From assembly GCF_003254545.1 (NCBI RefSeq), contig NZ_QJRH01000070.1:186001-250000 (forward strand): a stretch of DNA of 64,000 bases, read 5' to 3'. Both the position numbers and the translations under genes were made by a program. The notes under the pieces were generated by a model. The model was not told where the DNA came from and did no database searches. It worked only from the letters and a program-made list of their open reading frames with translations. The stretch is from Flavobacterium tistrianum. Lineage in GTDB: Bacteria; Bacteroidota; Bacteroidia; Flavobacteriales; Flavobacteriaceae. This document shows positions 9,219 to 18,568 of the stretch, in pieces; position 1 is the stretch's first letter, and the number at the start of each line of letters is the position of its first letter.

Positions 9219-9256
9219 ATTAATAATTAAGCATCGTAAAAACAATTACTTAAATC

Positions 9257-12200
9257 ATGTATTTTAAACCTTCTTATTTAAATCTAAAGAGTTTTGTCTT
9301 TTTAGTTCTAGCTTTACTAGCCTTTCAGAGCGGTTATAGTAAAACTTTATTAAAAGAGTCAAAAGTAGCAAATAAAATAGAAAAAGCTACCCTTGTTTCT
9401 ATTTTTTCAAAATTAACACAGCAGACCGATTACAAATTCAGCTACGGACAAGCTGTAATTGCTGATAATACAGCTTATGCTGTAAATTATAGCAATGAGT
9501 CTATTACGGCAATTTTGAATGATCTTTCTAAAAAAGCCAATTTCAATTATAACATTAATGGAAAACTAGTTTTAATTCAAAAAACGGCTGCGCCAAAAAC
9601 AGTAAATACTAAAGCTGTTGACAGAATTAAAGTAAAAGGAAAAGTAGTTGACGAAAATAAACTGCCAATTCCTGGAGCAACAATTAGAGAAACAAGTTCA
9701 TCAAATTCAGCGGTAACTAATTTTGATGGAGAATTTGAAATTACAGTTGGAGAAGGAAAAACGATTGACATTTCTTATATGGGTTATAAAACTAAAACAG
9801 TTGCCGTACAGACTGGTTTTATGACGATTCAATTAGATCCAAATACAGCTGAATTAAATGAAGTTTTGGTTGTTGGTTACGGAAAACAATCTAAAAAAGA
9901 CGTTACAGGAGCCGTGACTCAGTTAGAAGCAGCAAATTTCAAACAAGGTGTAAACGTTTCTGTAGATAATTTAATGCAAGGAAAAGTAGCTGGTGTACGT
10001 GTTGTAAATACAAGCGGTGAGCCGGGAGCGGGAGTAAACGTAACCATTCGTGGAGTTGGGTCTATCAGAAGCGGAAGTACGCCTTTGTTTGTTGTAGATG
10101 GTGTGCCTTTGTCTAATGATGATGTGAGTCCGTCGGGAAGTAATGTTGGATTTGGAACTTCTTCAGCAAAAAATCCATTGAACTTTTTGAATACAAGCGA
10201 TATCGAATCGATTACGGTTTTGAAAGATGCATCGGCTTCTGCGATTTATGGAGCTAGAGGATCTAACGGAGTGGTTTTGGTAACAACTAAAAAAGGTTCT
10301 AAAGGTGAAGGAACATTAACTTTTGATACTTATACTGGAGTTGCAACTGTGGCTAACAAACTTGATGTTTTAAGCGCAAGCCAATATAGAAATGCAATTA
10401 AAGATAAAGCGTTTGATCACGGAGGAAATACAGATTGGCAAGATGTAATTTACAGAACAGCTATTACGACAAACAATTCGCTATCTTTTTCTAAACAGAC
10501 AGATTCTGGAAACTATTATGCTTCGATTGCACAAATGGATCAGGAAGGTGTGGTTCGAAACAGTAACTTCAAACGTCTTTCTGGGAGAATTAATGCTGCT
10601 GAATCATTCTTGGATAACAAACGTTTGAAAGTAAAAATGAATCTTACGGCGAGTGAAACGAAAGATGACGGAGTTCCAACAAGTGATGACGGTGGTTCTA
10701 ACGGACAATTGATTGTCCATACGCTAATGGCAAATCCAACGCGTTCTGTTTTTGATGCGAATGGAAAATACACGAATTTCAACATGAACGCGCATTACAA
10801 TCCAGCCTATTTGTTGAGCATTTACCAAGATCAAACCAGAACGTTGAGAGCTTTAGGAAACTTAGAGGCTTCTCTTAGAATTATTGACGGATTAGAGTAT
10901 AAATTGAACATTGGTGTGGATCGTTCGATGGCGGAGAGAAATACAACAATTTTTCCAAACTTAACCGATTTGAATCCGAAAGGGAAATATGTTCAGAATA
11001 ACTTAGATTCTAAAAACTCTTTGGTTGAGCATTATCTGACTTACAATTTGAATTTAAACAAACATAAAATTGAAGCTTTAGGCGGTTTCTCATACCAAAA
11101 GTTTGAAAGATCAGGAACAAGTTTCAGCATTGACGGAATCGCAAATCAAGGTGAGGGAGTTCCGCCTTCAATCAATCCTGGTTTTAAAGGCACGCAATCT
11201 GGAACAACGGGTTATGCACAGGAAAACGAATTGCAGTCTTATTTCGGAAGGTTAAATTATGGTTTCGATAACAGATATCTTCTAACAGCTTCTATGAGAG
11301 GTGATGGTTCGACTCGTTTTGGTAAAAACAACAAATACGGTTATTTCCCATCATTTGCTTTAGGATGGAATATTGCTAATGAAAGTTTCTTAAAAGATTC
11401 TTCGACATTAAATAATTTAAAATTAAGAGCAAGCTGGGGACAGACAGGAAACCAAGAAGTTGAAAACAAAATTACGCAAGCAAGCTACTCTTTATCGGGA
11501 GCTGATGGATATTATTTATACGACGATTTAAATCTTGTGAACGGAGTTTCTGTAAACAGAACGCCAAATCCTGATTTGAAATGGGAAGTTGTAACGCAAT
11601 ATAACGTTGGTTTAGATTTCAATTTATGGAATGATAAATTGTACGGAACATTAGATTATTTCAATAAAACTACAACAGATGCTATTTTGAATGTTCCTTC
11701 TCAAGCTTTGAGTCCAACGACTACAATCTGGACGAATATCGATGGGAAAATCATCAATAAAGGTATTGAGTTTATGCTAGGTTCAAAAATCGTTGACACG
11801 AAGAATTTCTCTTGGAATATTGACATGAACGGTGCGACTTTGAATAATAAAATTGAAGATCTTCCGGTTTCAGAAATCTTAACAGGAACAATTTCAGGTC
11901 CTGGACAATCTGGAGTAAATGCAAATATCTACAAAAGCGGTTACGCTGCGGGATCATTCTACTTATTAGAGCACATTGGTTTTGATGCAAATGGAGGAAA
12001 TATATTTAAAGATCAAAACGGAGACGGTAAAATTGACAACAGTGATAGAATTATTATTGAAGGCGCTTTACCAACTTTTTACTACGGATTTAATAGTGAT
12101 ATGAGATATAAAAACTTTACTTTCTCATTTTCTATCATCGGTCAAACGGGAGGTTATTTATTGAACAACACGGGATTAAATGCATTAAATATAAACAACC

Positions 12201-12538
12201 TTGCATCTGACCGCAACGTGGCTACAGGTTATTATGAGTCTGGCGCAAATCCTGCAAACTCACCAATCTTGTCGACTTTATTCTTAGAAAAATCAGATTT
12301 TATTAGATTGAATACGGCTCGTATTGGTTACAATTTTGATTTAAAAGGATTAAACTGGATAAACGGATTAACGCTTTATGTAACAGGTCAGAACTTAATT
12401 ACGATTACGAATTATACAGGTTACGATCCGTTAATCAATAGTCCGAAATCAAACGGAGGAAACCAATCAATTGGTATCGATTATGCAAGTTATCCAACTT
12501 CTAGAACATTCAGTTTTGGAGCAACTTTAAAACTATAA
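9257..12538 (+). CDS. SusC/RagA TonB-linked outer-membrane transporter with STN domain
   Basis: A 1093-residue outer-membrane protein. Signal peptide about 1-28; an N-terminal STN signalling domain about 43-110 for contact with FecR; a carboxypeptidase-regulatory-like beta-sandwich about 123-195 (VKGKVVDENKLPIPGATI); TonB-box region NEVLVVGYGKQ; plug about 205-320 with SIRSGSTPLFVVDGVP and DIESITVLKDASASAIYG; the rest is the 22-strand barrel ending in an aromatic-poor LKL. It imports large nutrients powered by TonB together with the SusD lipoprotein, whose gene starts 5 nt downstream. Substrate is unknown. The flanking phosphodiesterase and phosphoesterase hint at a phosphorus-containing ligand, which is inference only. 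Confidence 0.95.
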   Translation: MYFKPSYLNLKSFVFLVLALLAFQSGYSKTLLKESKVANKIEKATLVSIFSKLTQQTDYKFSYGQAVIADNTAYAVNYSNESITAILNDLSKKANFNYNINGKLVLIQKTAAPKTVNTKAVDRIKVKGKVVDENKLPIPGATIRETSSSNSAVTNFDGEFEITVGEGKTIDISYMGYKTKTVAVQTGFMTIQLDPNTAELNEVLVVGYGKQSKKDVTGAVTQLEAANFKQGVNVSVDNLMQGKVAGVRVVNTSGEPGAGVNVTIRGVGSIRSGSTPLFVVDGVPLSNDDVSPSGSNVGFGTSSAKNPLNFLNTSDIESITVLKDASASAIYGARGSNGVVLVTTKKGSKGEGTLTFDTYTGVATVANKLDVLSASQYRNAIKDKAFDHGGNTDWQDVIYRTAITTNNSLSFSKQTDSGNYYASIAQMDQEGVVRNSNFKRLSGRINAAESFLDNKRLKVKMNLTASETKDDGVPTSDDGGSNGQLIVHTLMANPTRSVFDANGKYTNFNMNAHYNPAYLLSIYQDQTRTLRALGNLEASLRIIDGLEYKLNIGVDRSMAERNTTIFPNLTDLNPKGKYVQNNLDSKNSLVEHYLTYNLNLNKHKIEALGGFSYQKFERSGTSFSIDGIANQGEGVPPSINPGFKGTQSGTTGYAQENELQSYFGRLNYGFDNRYLLTASMRGDGSTRFGKNNKYGYFPSFALGWNIANESFLKDSSTLNNLKLRASWGQTGNQEVENKITQASYSLSGADGYYLYDDLNLVNGVSVNRTPNPDLKWEVVTQYNVGLDFNLWNDKLYGTLDYFNKTTTDAILNVPSQALSPTTTIWTNIDGKIINKGIEFMLGSKIVDTKNFSWNIDMNGATLNNKIEDLPVSEILTGTISGPGQSGVNANIYKSGYAAGSFYLLEHIGFDANGGNIFKDQNGDGKIDNSDRIIIEGALPTFYYGFNSDMRYKNFTFSFSIIGQTGGYLLNNTGLNALNINNLASDRNVATGYYESGANPANSPILSTLFLEKSDFIRLNTARIGYNFDLKGLNWINGLTLYVTGQNLITITNYTGYDPLINSPKSNGGNQSIGIDYASYPTSRTFSFGATLKL

Positions 12539-12543
12539 TTATT

Positions 12544-14313
12544 ATGAAGACAAATACTATTTTTAATATAAAAACATTAGCAATATTTTCTTTTATATGG
12601 CTTTTTGCAAGCTGTACCAATCTTGACGAAGTTGTTTTGGATGAGGTTTTAGGAGAAGATGCTTCAAACCCTGCTGGAGCTTTAGCAGCAGCTTATGATC
12701 GTTTGGGAGACGGAACTTTTGTAGATCATGGAGGTATTTTTTCTTTACAAGAATATACAACAGATGAAGCAATCTTGCCAACTCGAGGAAGTGATTGGGG
12801 AGACGGTGGAAAATGGAGAGACATGCACGAGTTTACGTGGAAATCTGATAACGCTGTTGTAGTAGATAACTGGAATAAATTGACAAACGGAATTACGCGT
12901 TCGTTAACCGCAATCCAGTCAGTTGAAGAAAGTTCAATTCCAGAGAAGAAATTGTTTTTAGCGGAAGCGAAAGGACTTTTAGCGTATTATTTATACACAA
13001 CTTTAGATTTATACGGACAAGCGCCATACAGAGATCCGATGAACCCAAATGCGCCTTTGCAGATTTTAAAAGCCGATACGCAAATTGATCAATTGATAAA
13101 AGATGTTGAAGCTTTATTGCCAGATTTAGCAGAAATGGGAACGCAGCAGACGCATCATGGAAGATTTACAAAAGAAGCGGCGTATGGATTTTTAGCACAG
13201 ATGTATCTGAATCGTGCCGTTTTTAAAGATCGTTTCAATGCCTCTTCAAGCTTTAATTTTACTGAAGCTGCAGCAACGGGTACAGGAACAGATATGGATC
13301 GTGTAATTTATTATACTTCTTTGCTAATTGATTCTGGAAAATATTCTTTAGAAAGCGATTATTTCAAAAACTTCGCAAGAGATAATGACAAAGGAAAAGA
13401 ATTGATTTTTGCGATTTCTCAAAAAATAGATTACATCAGAAACGGTTCAAACAGTTTTGCTTATGTATGTATGGAGCGTAACCAAAGAACATCAGCAGCA
13501 AATAGAGGAACAAACGCAGCTTGTACAACTCCTGAGTTTTTTGCAACATGGGACGGAAATCACGACGATCCGAGATTTCAGCAGAAATATCAGTATTCTG
13601 ATGGAACTTGGTTTAAAAACGACGGAACAGATGTAAGCGTTCCAGCAACAGATATTGTTCCGAAAAGTGCTAATTTACCTTGGTTCCACTTTAATAGAGG
13701 AATAGAATTTGGACCTCAATACGGACCAATATTATTATCATCCGGTTCTTTAGAAATGGTTAACGGACGTATTAAAGTTTCGCCATTGTATATGGAAAAA
13801 AGCACCACAACGAGAATGGATTTTACGCCTTCTTTAACGTTTAAAAATCCAGCTCAGGCAGTTTTTGCTCAGAATGAAATCAATCAAGGAGCGCGTATTT
13901 TCAAATACGAATTTGATCCAGAAGGAGGAAACGGGAATAGTAATGTTGATATTCCGTTATTTCGTTTAGGAGGAATTTATACAATGAGAGCCGAAGCTTA
14001 TTTCAGAAAAGGAAATACAGCTCAGGCAATGGAAGATTTGAACAAATTGCGTACAAGCAGAAAAAGAGAATCTCTATTCGGAAGCACGCCAGGAAAAGCT
14101 TTGACTGCAATAGATCAGACAGTTTTATACAATGAAATTGGTTTCGAATTATACTGGGAGTTATACAGAAGACCACAAATGATCCGTTTCGGGAAATTTG
14201 ATCTTGCTGGAACTGCAAAAGCAGCTTCGCAACCTTATAGAAGAGTTTTCCCAATTCCGCAGTCGACAATTGACGTTACTAAGGAATTCAAGCAAAACCA
14301 AGGATACAATTAA
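12544..14313 (+). CDS. SusD/RagB outer-membrane substrate-binding lipoprotein
   Basis: A 589-residue lipoprotein with lipobox FASC (C24). SusD features include the tetratricopeptide-like helical core and the C-terminal segment GGIYTMRAEAYFRKGNTAQAMEDLNKLR followed by LYNEIGFELYWELYRR and PIPQSTIDVTKEFKQNQGY. It forms the lid of the SusC barrel on the cell surface and captures the ligand. It is the last gene of the sigma-FecR-SusC-SusD operon and is followed by an intrinsic terminator. Confidence 0.93.
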   Translation: MKTNTIFNIKTLAIFSFIWLFASCTNLDEVVLDEVLGEDASNPAGALAAAYDRLGDGTFVDHGGIFSLQEYTTDEAILPTRGSDWGDGGKWRDMHEFTWKSDNAVVVDNWNKLTNGITRSLTAIQSVEESSIPEKKLFLAEAKGLLAYYLYTTLDLYGQAPYRDPMNPNAPLQILKADTQIDQLIKDVEALLPDLAEMGTQQTHHGRFTKEAAYGFLAQMYLNRAVFKDRFNASSSFNFTEAAATGTGTDMDRVIYYTSLLIDSGKYSLESDYFKNFARDNDKGKELIFAISQKIDYIRNGSNSFAYVCMERNQRTSAANRGTNAACTTPEFFATWDGNHDDPRFQQKYQYSDGTWFKNDGTDVSVPATDIVPKSANLPWFHFNRGIEFGPQYGPILLSSGSLEMVNGRIKVSPLYMEKSTTTRMDFTPSLTFKNPAQAVFAQNEINQGARIFKYEFDPEGGNGNSNVDIPLFRLGGIYTMRAEAYFRKGNTAQAMEDLNKLRTSRKRESLFGSTPGKALTAIDQTVLYNEIGFELYWELYRRPQMIRFGKFDLAGTAKAASQPYRRVFPIPQSTIDVTKEFKQNQGYN

Positions 14314-14477
14314 GTTTGTTTTTTAGAGTAACAAAAGTGACAAAGGTGCAAAGGTGAAGACACAAAGTAAAGCAGTAAAATCTAACACTGAATATTTACA
14401 TGAATTTTTAGCAATTAAAAAACTTTGTCACTTAAAATCTTTAAAGTTTGTGTGTTAGTTTTTTTTTATTTTTTTCC

Positions 14478-14513
14478 AAAAAGCCTGTTTTCAAAAAAAG
14501 CAGGCTTTTTTTC
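14478..14513 (+). terminator. intrinsic terminator of the SusCD operon
   Basis: AAAAAGCCTG (14478-14487) pairs with CAGGCTTTTT (14501-14510) around a 13-nt loop and runs into TTC/TTT. It is 165 nt after the SusD stop. Confidence 0.75.
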
Positions 14514-14724
14514 TTTAAGGTTCAGAGGGACAAAGCTCCAAAGGAACAAAGTTTTTAGGTCGTGATTTACTGGCACAGTATTTTAGATGCACTGCTGTTC
14601 ATCTAAAACAAAGAATGTTCCGCAATCAAGAAACCTTTGTCCCTTTGTAACTCTGAGCCTTTGAGCCTTAAAAAAATATAATAAACGAATAGTTAAATGT
14701 AAGTGTTATCTGATTGATATTGAG

Positions 14725-14732
14725 TATATTTG
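14725..14732 (+). promoter_or_regulatory. -7 promoter element of the STAS-like gene
   Basis: TATATTTG matches the Bacteroidota -7 consensus TAnnTTTG and lies 70 nt before the start codon of the next gene. No convincing -33 TTG at normal spacing was found. Confidence 0.45.
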
Positions 14733-14802
14733 AGTGTGTATTAAACATCATTAAAATGTTTAAAACAAAACTTCATTAAATAACTCAAAAAGTATAAAAA
14801 TC

Positions 14803-15171
14803 ATGATACATCAAATAGACACTACAGATAATATTGTTGCCTTTAGAGCATTGGCAGAAGTGACAAAAGAAGATTTTTTGACTACAGTAACTCCAGCTGT
14901 TGAACATTTGGTTAAACAAATCAATGAAATTAATTTTTTATTGGTGTTAGATACAGACATTAAAAATTTTACGCCAGGTGCTTGGTTAGAAGATGGACTT
15001 TTAGGACTTAAGCATTTAGGAAAATGGAATAGAGCTGCAATTGTTACGGATACAGAAGAAATTATCTCTTTCACTAACGGATTTAGTTATATTGTTCCAG
15101 GTGAGTTTCGTGGTTATAAAAAAATAGATTTTAATAAAGCATTAAACTGGGTTGAAGGAAATATAAACTAA
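14803..15171 (+). CDS. SpoIIAA/STAS-like protein
   Basis: A 122-residue soluble protein resembling the SpoIIAA-like (DUF3478-type) family: an alternating beta/alpha pattern with the segment LLVLDTDIKNFTPGAWLEDG, then RAAIVTDTEEI and FSYIVPGEFRGYKK near the C-terminus. Proteins of this family have a STAS fold without the phosphorylated serine context of true anti-anti-sigma factors. Their role is unknown; some bind lipids or occur near membrane proteins. It is monocistronic, with its own -7 element and a bidirectional terminator after it. Confidence 0.7.
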   Translation: MIHQIDTTDNIVAFRALAEVTKEDFLTTVTPAVEHLVKQINEINFLLVLDTDIKNFTPGAWLEDGLLGLKHLGKWNRAAIVTDTEEIISFTNGFSYIVPGEFRGYKKIDFNKALNWVEGNIN

Positions 15172-15184
15172 TTTAACCTAAATG

Positions 15185-15220
15185 AAAAAGAGCGCTTATA
15201 ATAAAATAAGCGCTCTTTTT
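15185..15220. terminator. bidirectional intrinsic terminator
   Basis: AAAAAGAGCGCTTA (15185-15198) pairs with TAAGCGCTCTTTTT (15207-15220) around an 8-nt loop. T runs on both strands let it serve both the STAS-like gene and the convergent minus-strand operon. Confidence 0.85.
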
Positions 15221-15238
15221 TATGATAGTTTAAAACAA

Positions 15239-15511
15239 TTAGTGGTTGTATTCGATACCGCTGCTTGATTGAGCATCAATTTTTTCTTTAGATACTTGAC
15301 TGTATTTTTTATAACAAGCTGATGCTAAAATTGGTAATGCAAGACTTCCTACAACAGCGCTTGCTTTCGGATGTCCGGTTTTCTTCAAAACTGCCGCTGC
15401 TAAAAGAGCACCAACACCAGCACAGACCATTTGTTTTACTGACAGATTTAATGGTTTACTTTCAGGTTTAATTCCGTGTAATAATGGGTCTATAAAATTC
15501 AAATTCTCCAT
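15239..15511 (-). CDS. small membrane protein of unknown function
   Basis: A 90-residue protein not recognised as a named family. A hydrophilic N-terminus is followed by a hydrophobic segment (about 27-43, MVCAGVGALLAAAVL), a short polar loop with KKTGHPKA, and a second hydrophobic segment (about 51-66). It probably forms a helical hairpin in the inner membrane. It is the last of three small genes transcribed together (gaps 39 and 33 nt) and ends at a bidirectional terminator. Confidence 0.6.
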   Translation of the reverse strand: MENLNFIDPLLHGIKPESKPLNLSVKQMVCAGVGALLAAAVLKKTGHPKASAVVGSLALPILASACYKKYSQVSKEKIDAQSSSGIEYNH

Positions 15512-15550
15512 AATGCCAATTAATTTTTAATTATACTTATTTGTTATTTT

Positions 15551-15949
15551 TTAATTTTTACTGTTTTCAGTGTCAGTTTCACTTTCAATTTTCTCAATTT
15601 CTACCTTTTCTTTTTTTATAGCTTGGCGTAATAGAGCAAAAAGACTCATATAAACATTTGCCATAAAAACCAGAGAAAACCCTGCCAAAATATACCCTCT
15701 CCAATCATTTAACAAAAGTTTATAATCGCAAATGATCAGAAAGGCAATTGTAACGTAGTGACTAAAGCAATATTCACAGGTAAGGAGATAAAAGAACTTC
15801 CTTGACAGTATGTATTTGTCATTTTTAGAATGTCTGACACACCATTCATGCGGTTCTCTAAAAATCTCTTCGTGAGTGACAGTCCAACTGATACAAGCAA
15901 TTGGAATTGCAAGTACAAAAAGCCAGACAATTTGAGTTGCTAAAGTCAT
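15551..15949 (-). CDS. small membrane protein with CxxC motif (DUF1360-like)
   Basis: A 132-residue protein with about three transmembrane segments (about 7-24, 63-80, 88-110) and a charged C-terminal tail. The motif LTCEYCFSHYV at the start of the second segment resembles the conserved CxxC of DUF1360-type membrane proteins, which are of unknown function. It is the middle gene of a three-gene operon. Confidence 0.6.
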   Translation of the reverse strand: MTLATQIVWLFVLAIPIACISWTVTHEEIFREPHEWCVRHSKNDKYILSRKFFYLLTCEYCFSHYVTIAFLIICDYKLLLNDWRGYILAGFSLVFMANVYMSLFALLRQAIKKEKVEIEKIESETDTENSKN

Positions 15950-15982
15950 ATCAATTATGCATTACAATTTACAAAATTTTTG

Positions 15983-16471
15983 CTATTCTCTCGGATGATT
16001 TTCTGGATAATGTTCTGCGTCAAAATCATCCAATTCTTCATCTTTGTCATGATCTTTATCTCTTTCCCGATCATTTTGGTATTCCAAATCAGGATCGTAT
16101 TCATCATTTAGATCATCTTCAGTGTCATCGTTTGTTATGGCATCATCTTCATTGATGATTCTTTCTTGATTCGGAATATTTTCTGAACGAATAGTGGTAT
16201 TGGGCTCAAAATCTCCTTTGGGATGCGAAGAATCTTCAATAAACTCTTCCTGATATTGATATGGATCTTCATCATGCGCATAATTGTCATTGTCAATTAG
16301 CGTATTTTGTTCATAATAATCAGGATCGCTTTCGCCAAATTCTCGATTGTCATGTTTTTTCAAAACTTGTTTAAACTCGTCTTCATTAGAGTAAGTTCCG
16401 TCAGCGAGAGTATTTTGTTCGATATAATCAGGATCAAATTGACCATAATCATGATTGTGTTGCTTTTCCAT
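15983..16471 (-). CDS. highly acidic repeat-containing protein of unknown function
   Basis: A 162-residue, strongly acidic hydrophilic protein without signal peptide or membrane segment. The motif DPDYxEQNTL occurs twice (about residues 14-23 and 49-58) and a degenerate third copy (DPDLEYQND) lies near the C-terminus. The sequence between copies has similar length, so it is an internal tandem repeat of about 35 residues. Low complexity and D/E/N richness suggest disorder or cation binding. It is the first gene of an operon with two small membrane proteins; a stress or envelope role is conceivable but unsupported. Confidence 0.6.
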   Translation of the reverse strand: MEKQHNHDYGQFDPDYIEQNTLADGTYSNEDEFKQVLKKHDNREFGESDPDYYEQNTLIDNDNYAHDEDPYQYQEEFIEDSSHPKGDFEPNTTIRSENIPNQERIINEDDAITNDDTEDDLNDEYDPDLEYQNDRERDKDHDKDEELDDFDAEHYPENHPRE

Positions 16472-16807
16472 AATACTATTTTTTAGATTATTATTTTTTC
16501 AAGATTGAATCTTCATAAAGAAGATCTGTAAATTCTTTACAGTTTACTGCAATTGTCTTATCCTAGCTTTAAAAGTCATGGGATTTTGGCTTTTATATTT
16601 TTTCGGATTATACTATATGACTTTAAAAAAGCTGTATTTACAAATTTACTGCGTTAAGAGAAGGAAGTCCTTATAAAAAAATAAAGGATAGTTGTATAAT
16701 TAACAGTTACTTATAATGTAAATATTGTAGGAAATTATGTAAGTTTATAATATTCGAACAATCTACATTTGAGATTGAAATTAATGTGCAATTAAATTTA
16801 AAATCAT
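16472..16807. other. 336-bp divergent intergenic region
   Basis: Contains an imperfect inverted repeat (AGCTTTAAAAGTCAT at 16565-16579 against ATGACTTTAAAAAAGCT at 16617-16633). A possible minus-strand -7 element lies at 16641-16648 (TAAATTTG on the minus strand), and a plus-strand -7 element TACATTTG at 16764-16771 is 36 nt before the CinA-like gene. No gene was seen. Confidence 0.45.
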
Positions 16808-17281
16808 ATGGCGTCAGATAAAGTAACCGCATGCTGTCAGACTTTAATAGAAAAGAACTTAACAATATCATTTGCAGAAAGTGCTTCTGCTGGAAAAATG
16901 TCTTATGAGTTTTCGACAGTTCTTAATTCTGGAAAAATTCTAATAGGAGGAATAGTATGTTATCATTCTTCAATGAAAGAAGATTTGCTTCATATTCCGT
17001 GGGGAACTATTGAGCAATACAGCGCCGAATCTGCAGAAGTTACCAAGTTGATGGCGCAAAATTTTTACCGATATATTAATTCAGACATTTGTGTTGGTTT
17101 AACAGGATTGACTACACCAGGAGGAAGCGAAAGCGAGTCAAAACCAGTTGGGACCATTTTTATCCATATTGTTTTTGGAGAAAAGCAAATTGCCAAACGT
17201 TATGAGTTTAAAGGAACTCCAGAAGGGATTATTGATCAGGCAATAGATGTTGTGGCTGATTTGATTTTGAAAGAGATATAA
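16808..17281 (+). CDS. CinA C-terminal-domain (PncC-like) protein
   Basis: A 157-residue stand-alone CinA C-terminal domain. Family members include nicotinamide-mononucleotide deamidase PncC, which recycles NMN to NaMN. Conserved parts are FAESASAGK (about 20-28), IGGIVCYHSSMKEDLL (about 45-60), VGLTGLTTPGGSESESKPVG (about 98-117) and the C-terminal helix. The usual AESCTGG loop is AESASAG and the usual GxxGPGG is GLTTPGG, so activity as an NMN amidohydrolase is uncertain. It is monocistronic and followed by an intrinsic terminator. Confidence 0.75.
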   Translation: MASDKVTACCQTLIEKNLTISFAESASAGKMSYEFSTVLNSGKILIGGIVCYHSSMKEDLLHIPWGTIEQYSAESAEVTKLMAQNFYRYINSDICVGLTGLTTPGGSESESKPVGTIFIHIVFGEKQIAKRYEFKGTPEGIIDQAIDVVADLILKEI

Positions 17282-17310
17282 AGAAAAGAATTAGGTGTTT
17301 TAGAATAGGA

Positions 17311-17346
17311 AAATCCGTAAAGCAATTTCTTTACGGATTTTATTTT
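17311..17346 (+). terminator. intrinsic terminator after the CinA-like gene
   Basis: AAATCCGTAAAG (17311-17322) pairs perfectly with CTTTACGGATTT (17329-17340), followed by TATTTTTT. Confidence 0.85.
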
Positions 17347-17381
17347 TTGAATCTAAAGATTTATATTTCTAATTGAATCCT

Positions 17382-18368
17382 TTATTTTCTAATATATAAA
17401 GAACCATTTTTGATCGTCTTTTTATCCAATTTTCCTTTGTTGCATAATTCCTCTAGAATAATTTTTGCTTCGTTAACTGAAATATTGTGAATAACAGCAT
17501 ATTCTTTTGGAGCAAGTGTTGGATAAATTTCAAAAACAGACAATGAATTTTTATTCTCAAACTTTTTTGCTTTAGCTTCAGGAAATAGGGCGAGTAAAGC
17601 ATTTTCATAAGAAGCATAAGGCTTAGAACCATAAACCGTAAGCTGATTGTTATTGGCATCCGCTAAAAATAGAGTTGGAAATCCTCTCACGCCAAGCGCT
17701 TTTCCTAGATTTAAATCTTCTTGAAAAAGCTTTTTGGCATCACCATCATAATCCGTTTTAAGTTTTTGAACATCTAAACCAACAATTTTAGCTGCGTCGG
17801 CAATGTTTTCCCATTTGGCAATGTTCTTTTTGTTGAGATATAATTCTTCGCGAAGAACACGCATAAATTTCACAGCCTTTTCTTTACTCTGCATTTGAGC
17901 CGCTTTCATAGCAATACATGACGGATAAGACGAGTCCAACGGATCTTCAAGCCAAACATTTCCATCAATTGGCATTTCGTAATATAAACTGGCCTCATCC
18001 CAATGATGTGCCACGTCAGAAGGTTTGCTTATTCCGCCGCTATTGTAGCTCCAGTCAGGTAACAAACCGCCCATTCGATAATCAATTTCAAAATAATCGC
18101 CGTATTCTAGTTTTAATTTTCTAAGTTGAGGTTCGATTCCCCAACAAGAAGAGCAAATGGGGTCTGTATAGTAAATTATCTTAACAGGTTTGTTTTCTGT
18201 CGGAATAGCTGTTTTGGTATTCGATTTTTCGCCAGCTGGCATCTCGCACATTCCGCTTATAGGATCGCATAGTAACGGATTTGTTTTGTCTTCACTCATT
18301 TTAGAATTCGTTTGAGATTGGCAGCTTACACTGCAAATCAAGATTAATAGTATCGACAGTATTTTCAT
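17382..18368 (-). CDS. DsbA/FrnE-like thiol-disulfide lipoprotein
   Basis: A 328-residue protein with a lipoprotein leader (lipobox SVSC, C16). The thioredoxin-fold core has DPICSSCWGIEP as the redox CxxC, a helical insertion with CIAMKAAQMQ, and the cis-proline loop VRGFPTLFL, as in FrnE/DsbA oxidoreductases and the SpxH-like adapters. A second pair of cysteines (CDPISGMC) lies just after the leader. The last 55 residues (FEIYPTLAPKEYAVIHN to the end) look like a small winged-helix-like extension. An internal ATG at residue 24 would give a cytoplasmic form without the leader; I prefer the long form because the lipobox is good. Confidence 0.75.
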   Translation of the reverse strand: MKILSILLILICSVSCQSQTNSKMSEDKTNPLLCDPISGMCEMPAGEKSNTKTAIPTENKPVKIIYYTDPICSSCWGIEPQLRKLKLEYGDYFEIDYRMGGLLPDWSYNSGGISKPSDVAHHWDEASLYYEMPIDGNVWLEDPLDSSYPSCIAMKAAQMQSKEKAVKFMRVLREELYLNKKNIAKWENIADAAKIVGLDVQKLKTDYDGDAKKLFQEDLNLGKALGVRGFPTLFLADANNNQLTVYGSKPYASYENALLALFPEAKAKKFENKNSLSVFEIYPTLAPKEYAVIHNISVNEAKIILEELCNKGKLDKKTIKNGSLYIRK

Positions 18369-18568
18369 AGTAATGTTTAAAAGGTACTCTCGGTTTTATG
18401 AATTTACTGCAAAGTTGGGCCGAATATCATAACCAGTCAATTAGTCAAAAAAACATGACTAGAAAATAACGGGATTGTCATTTTTAAAAAGTGAGATTAT
18501 CATTATAAAGTAATTGCAGGCTTGTAATTAATTGTCTACTTTTCACTTCCTAAAAATAGAAGCCAAAG

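Larger units (their letters stand above)
14314..14802. other. 489-bp intergenic region with terminator and two dyad repeats
   Basis: The region holds a loose dyad at about 14330-14460 (words GACAAAGGTGCAAAGG against CTTTGTCACTT), the SusD terminator (14478-14513), a second dyad at about 14517-14669 (GGTTCAGAGGGACAAAG against CCCTTTGTAACTCTGAGCC), and the promoter of the next gene. No ORF with coding character was seen. Confidence 0.6.
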
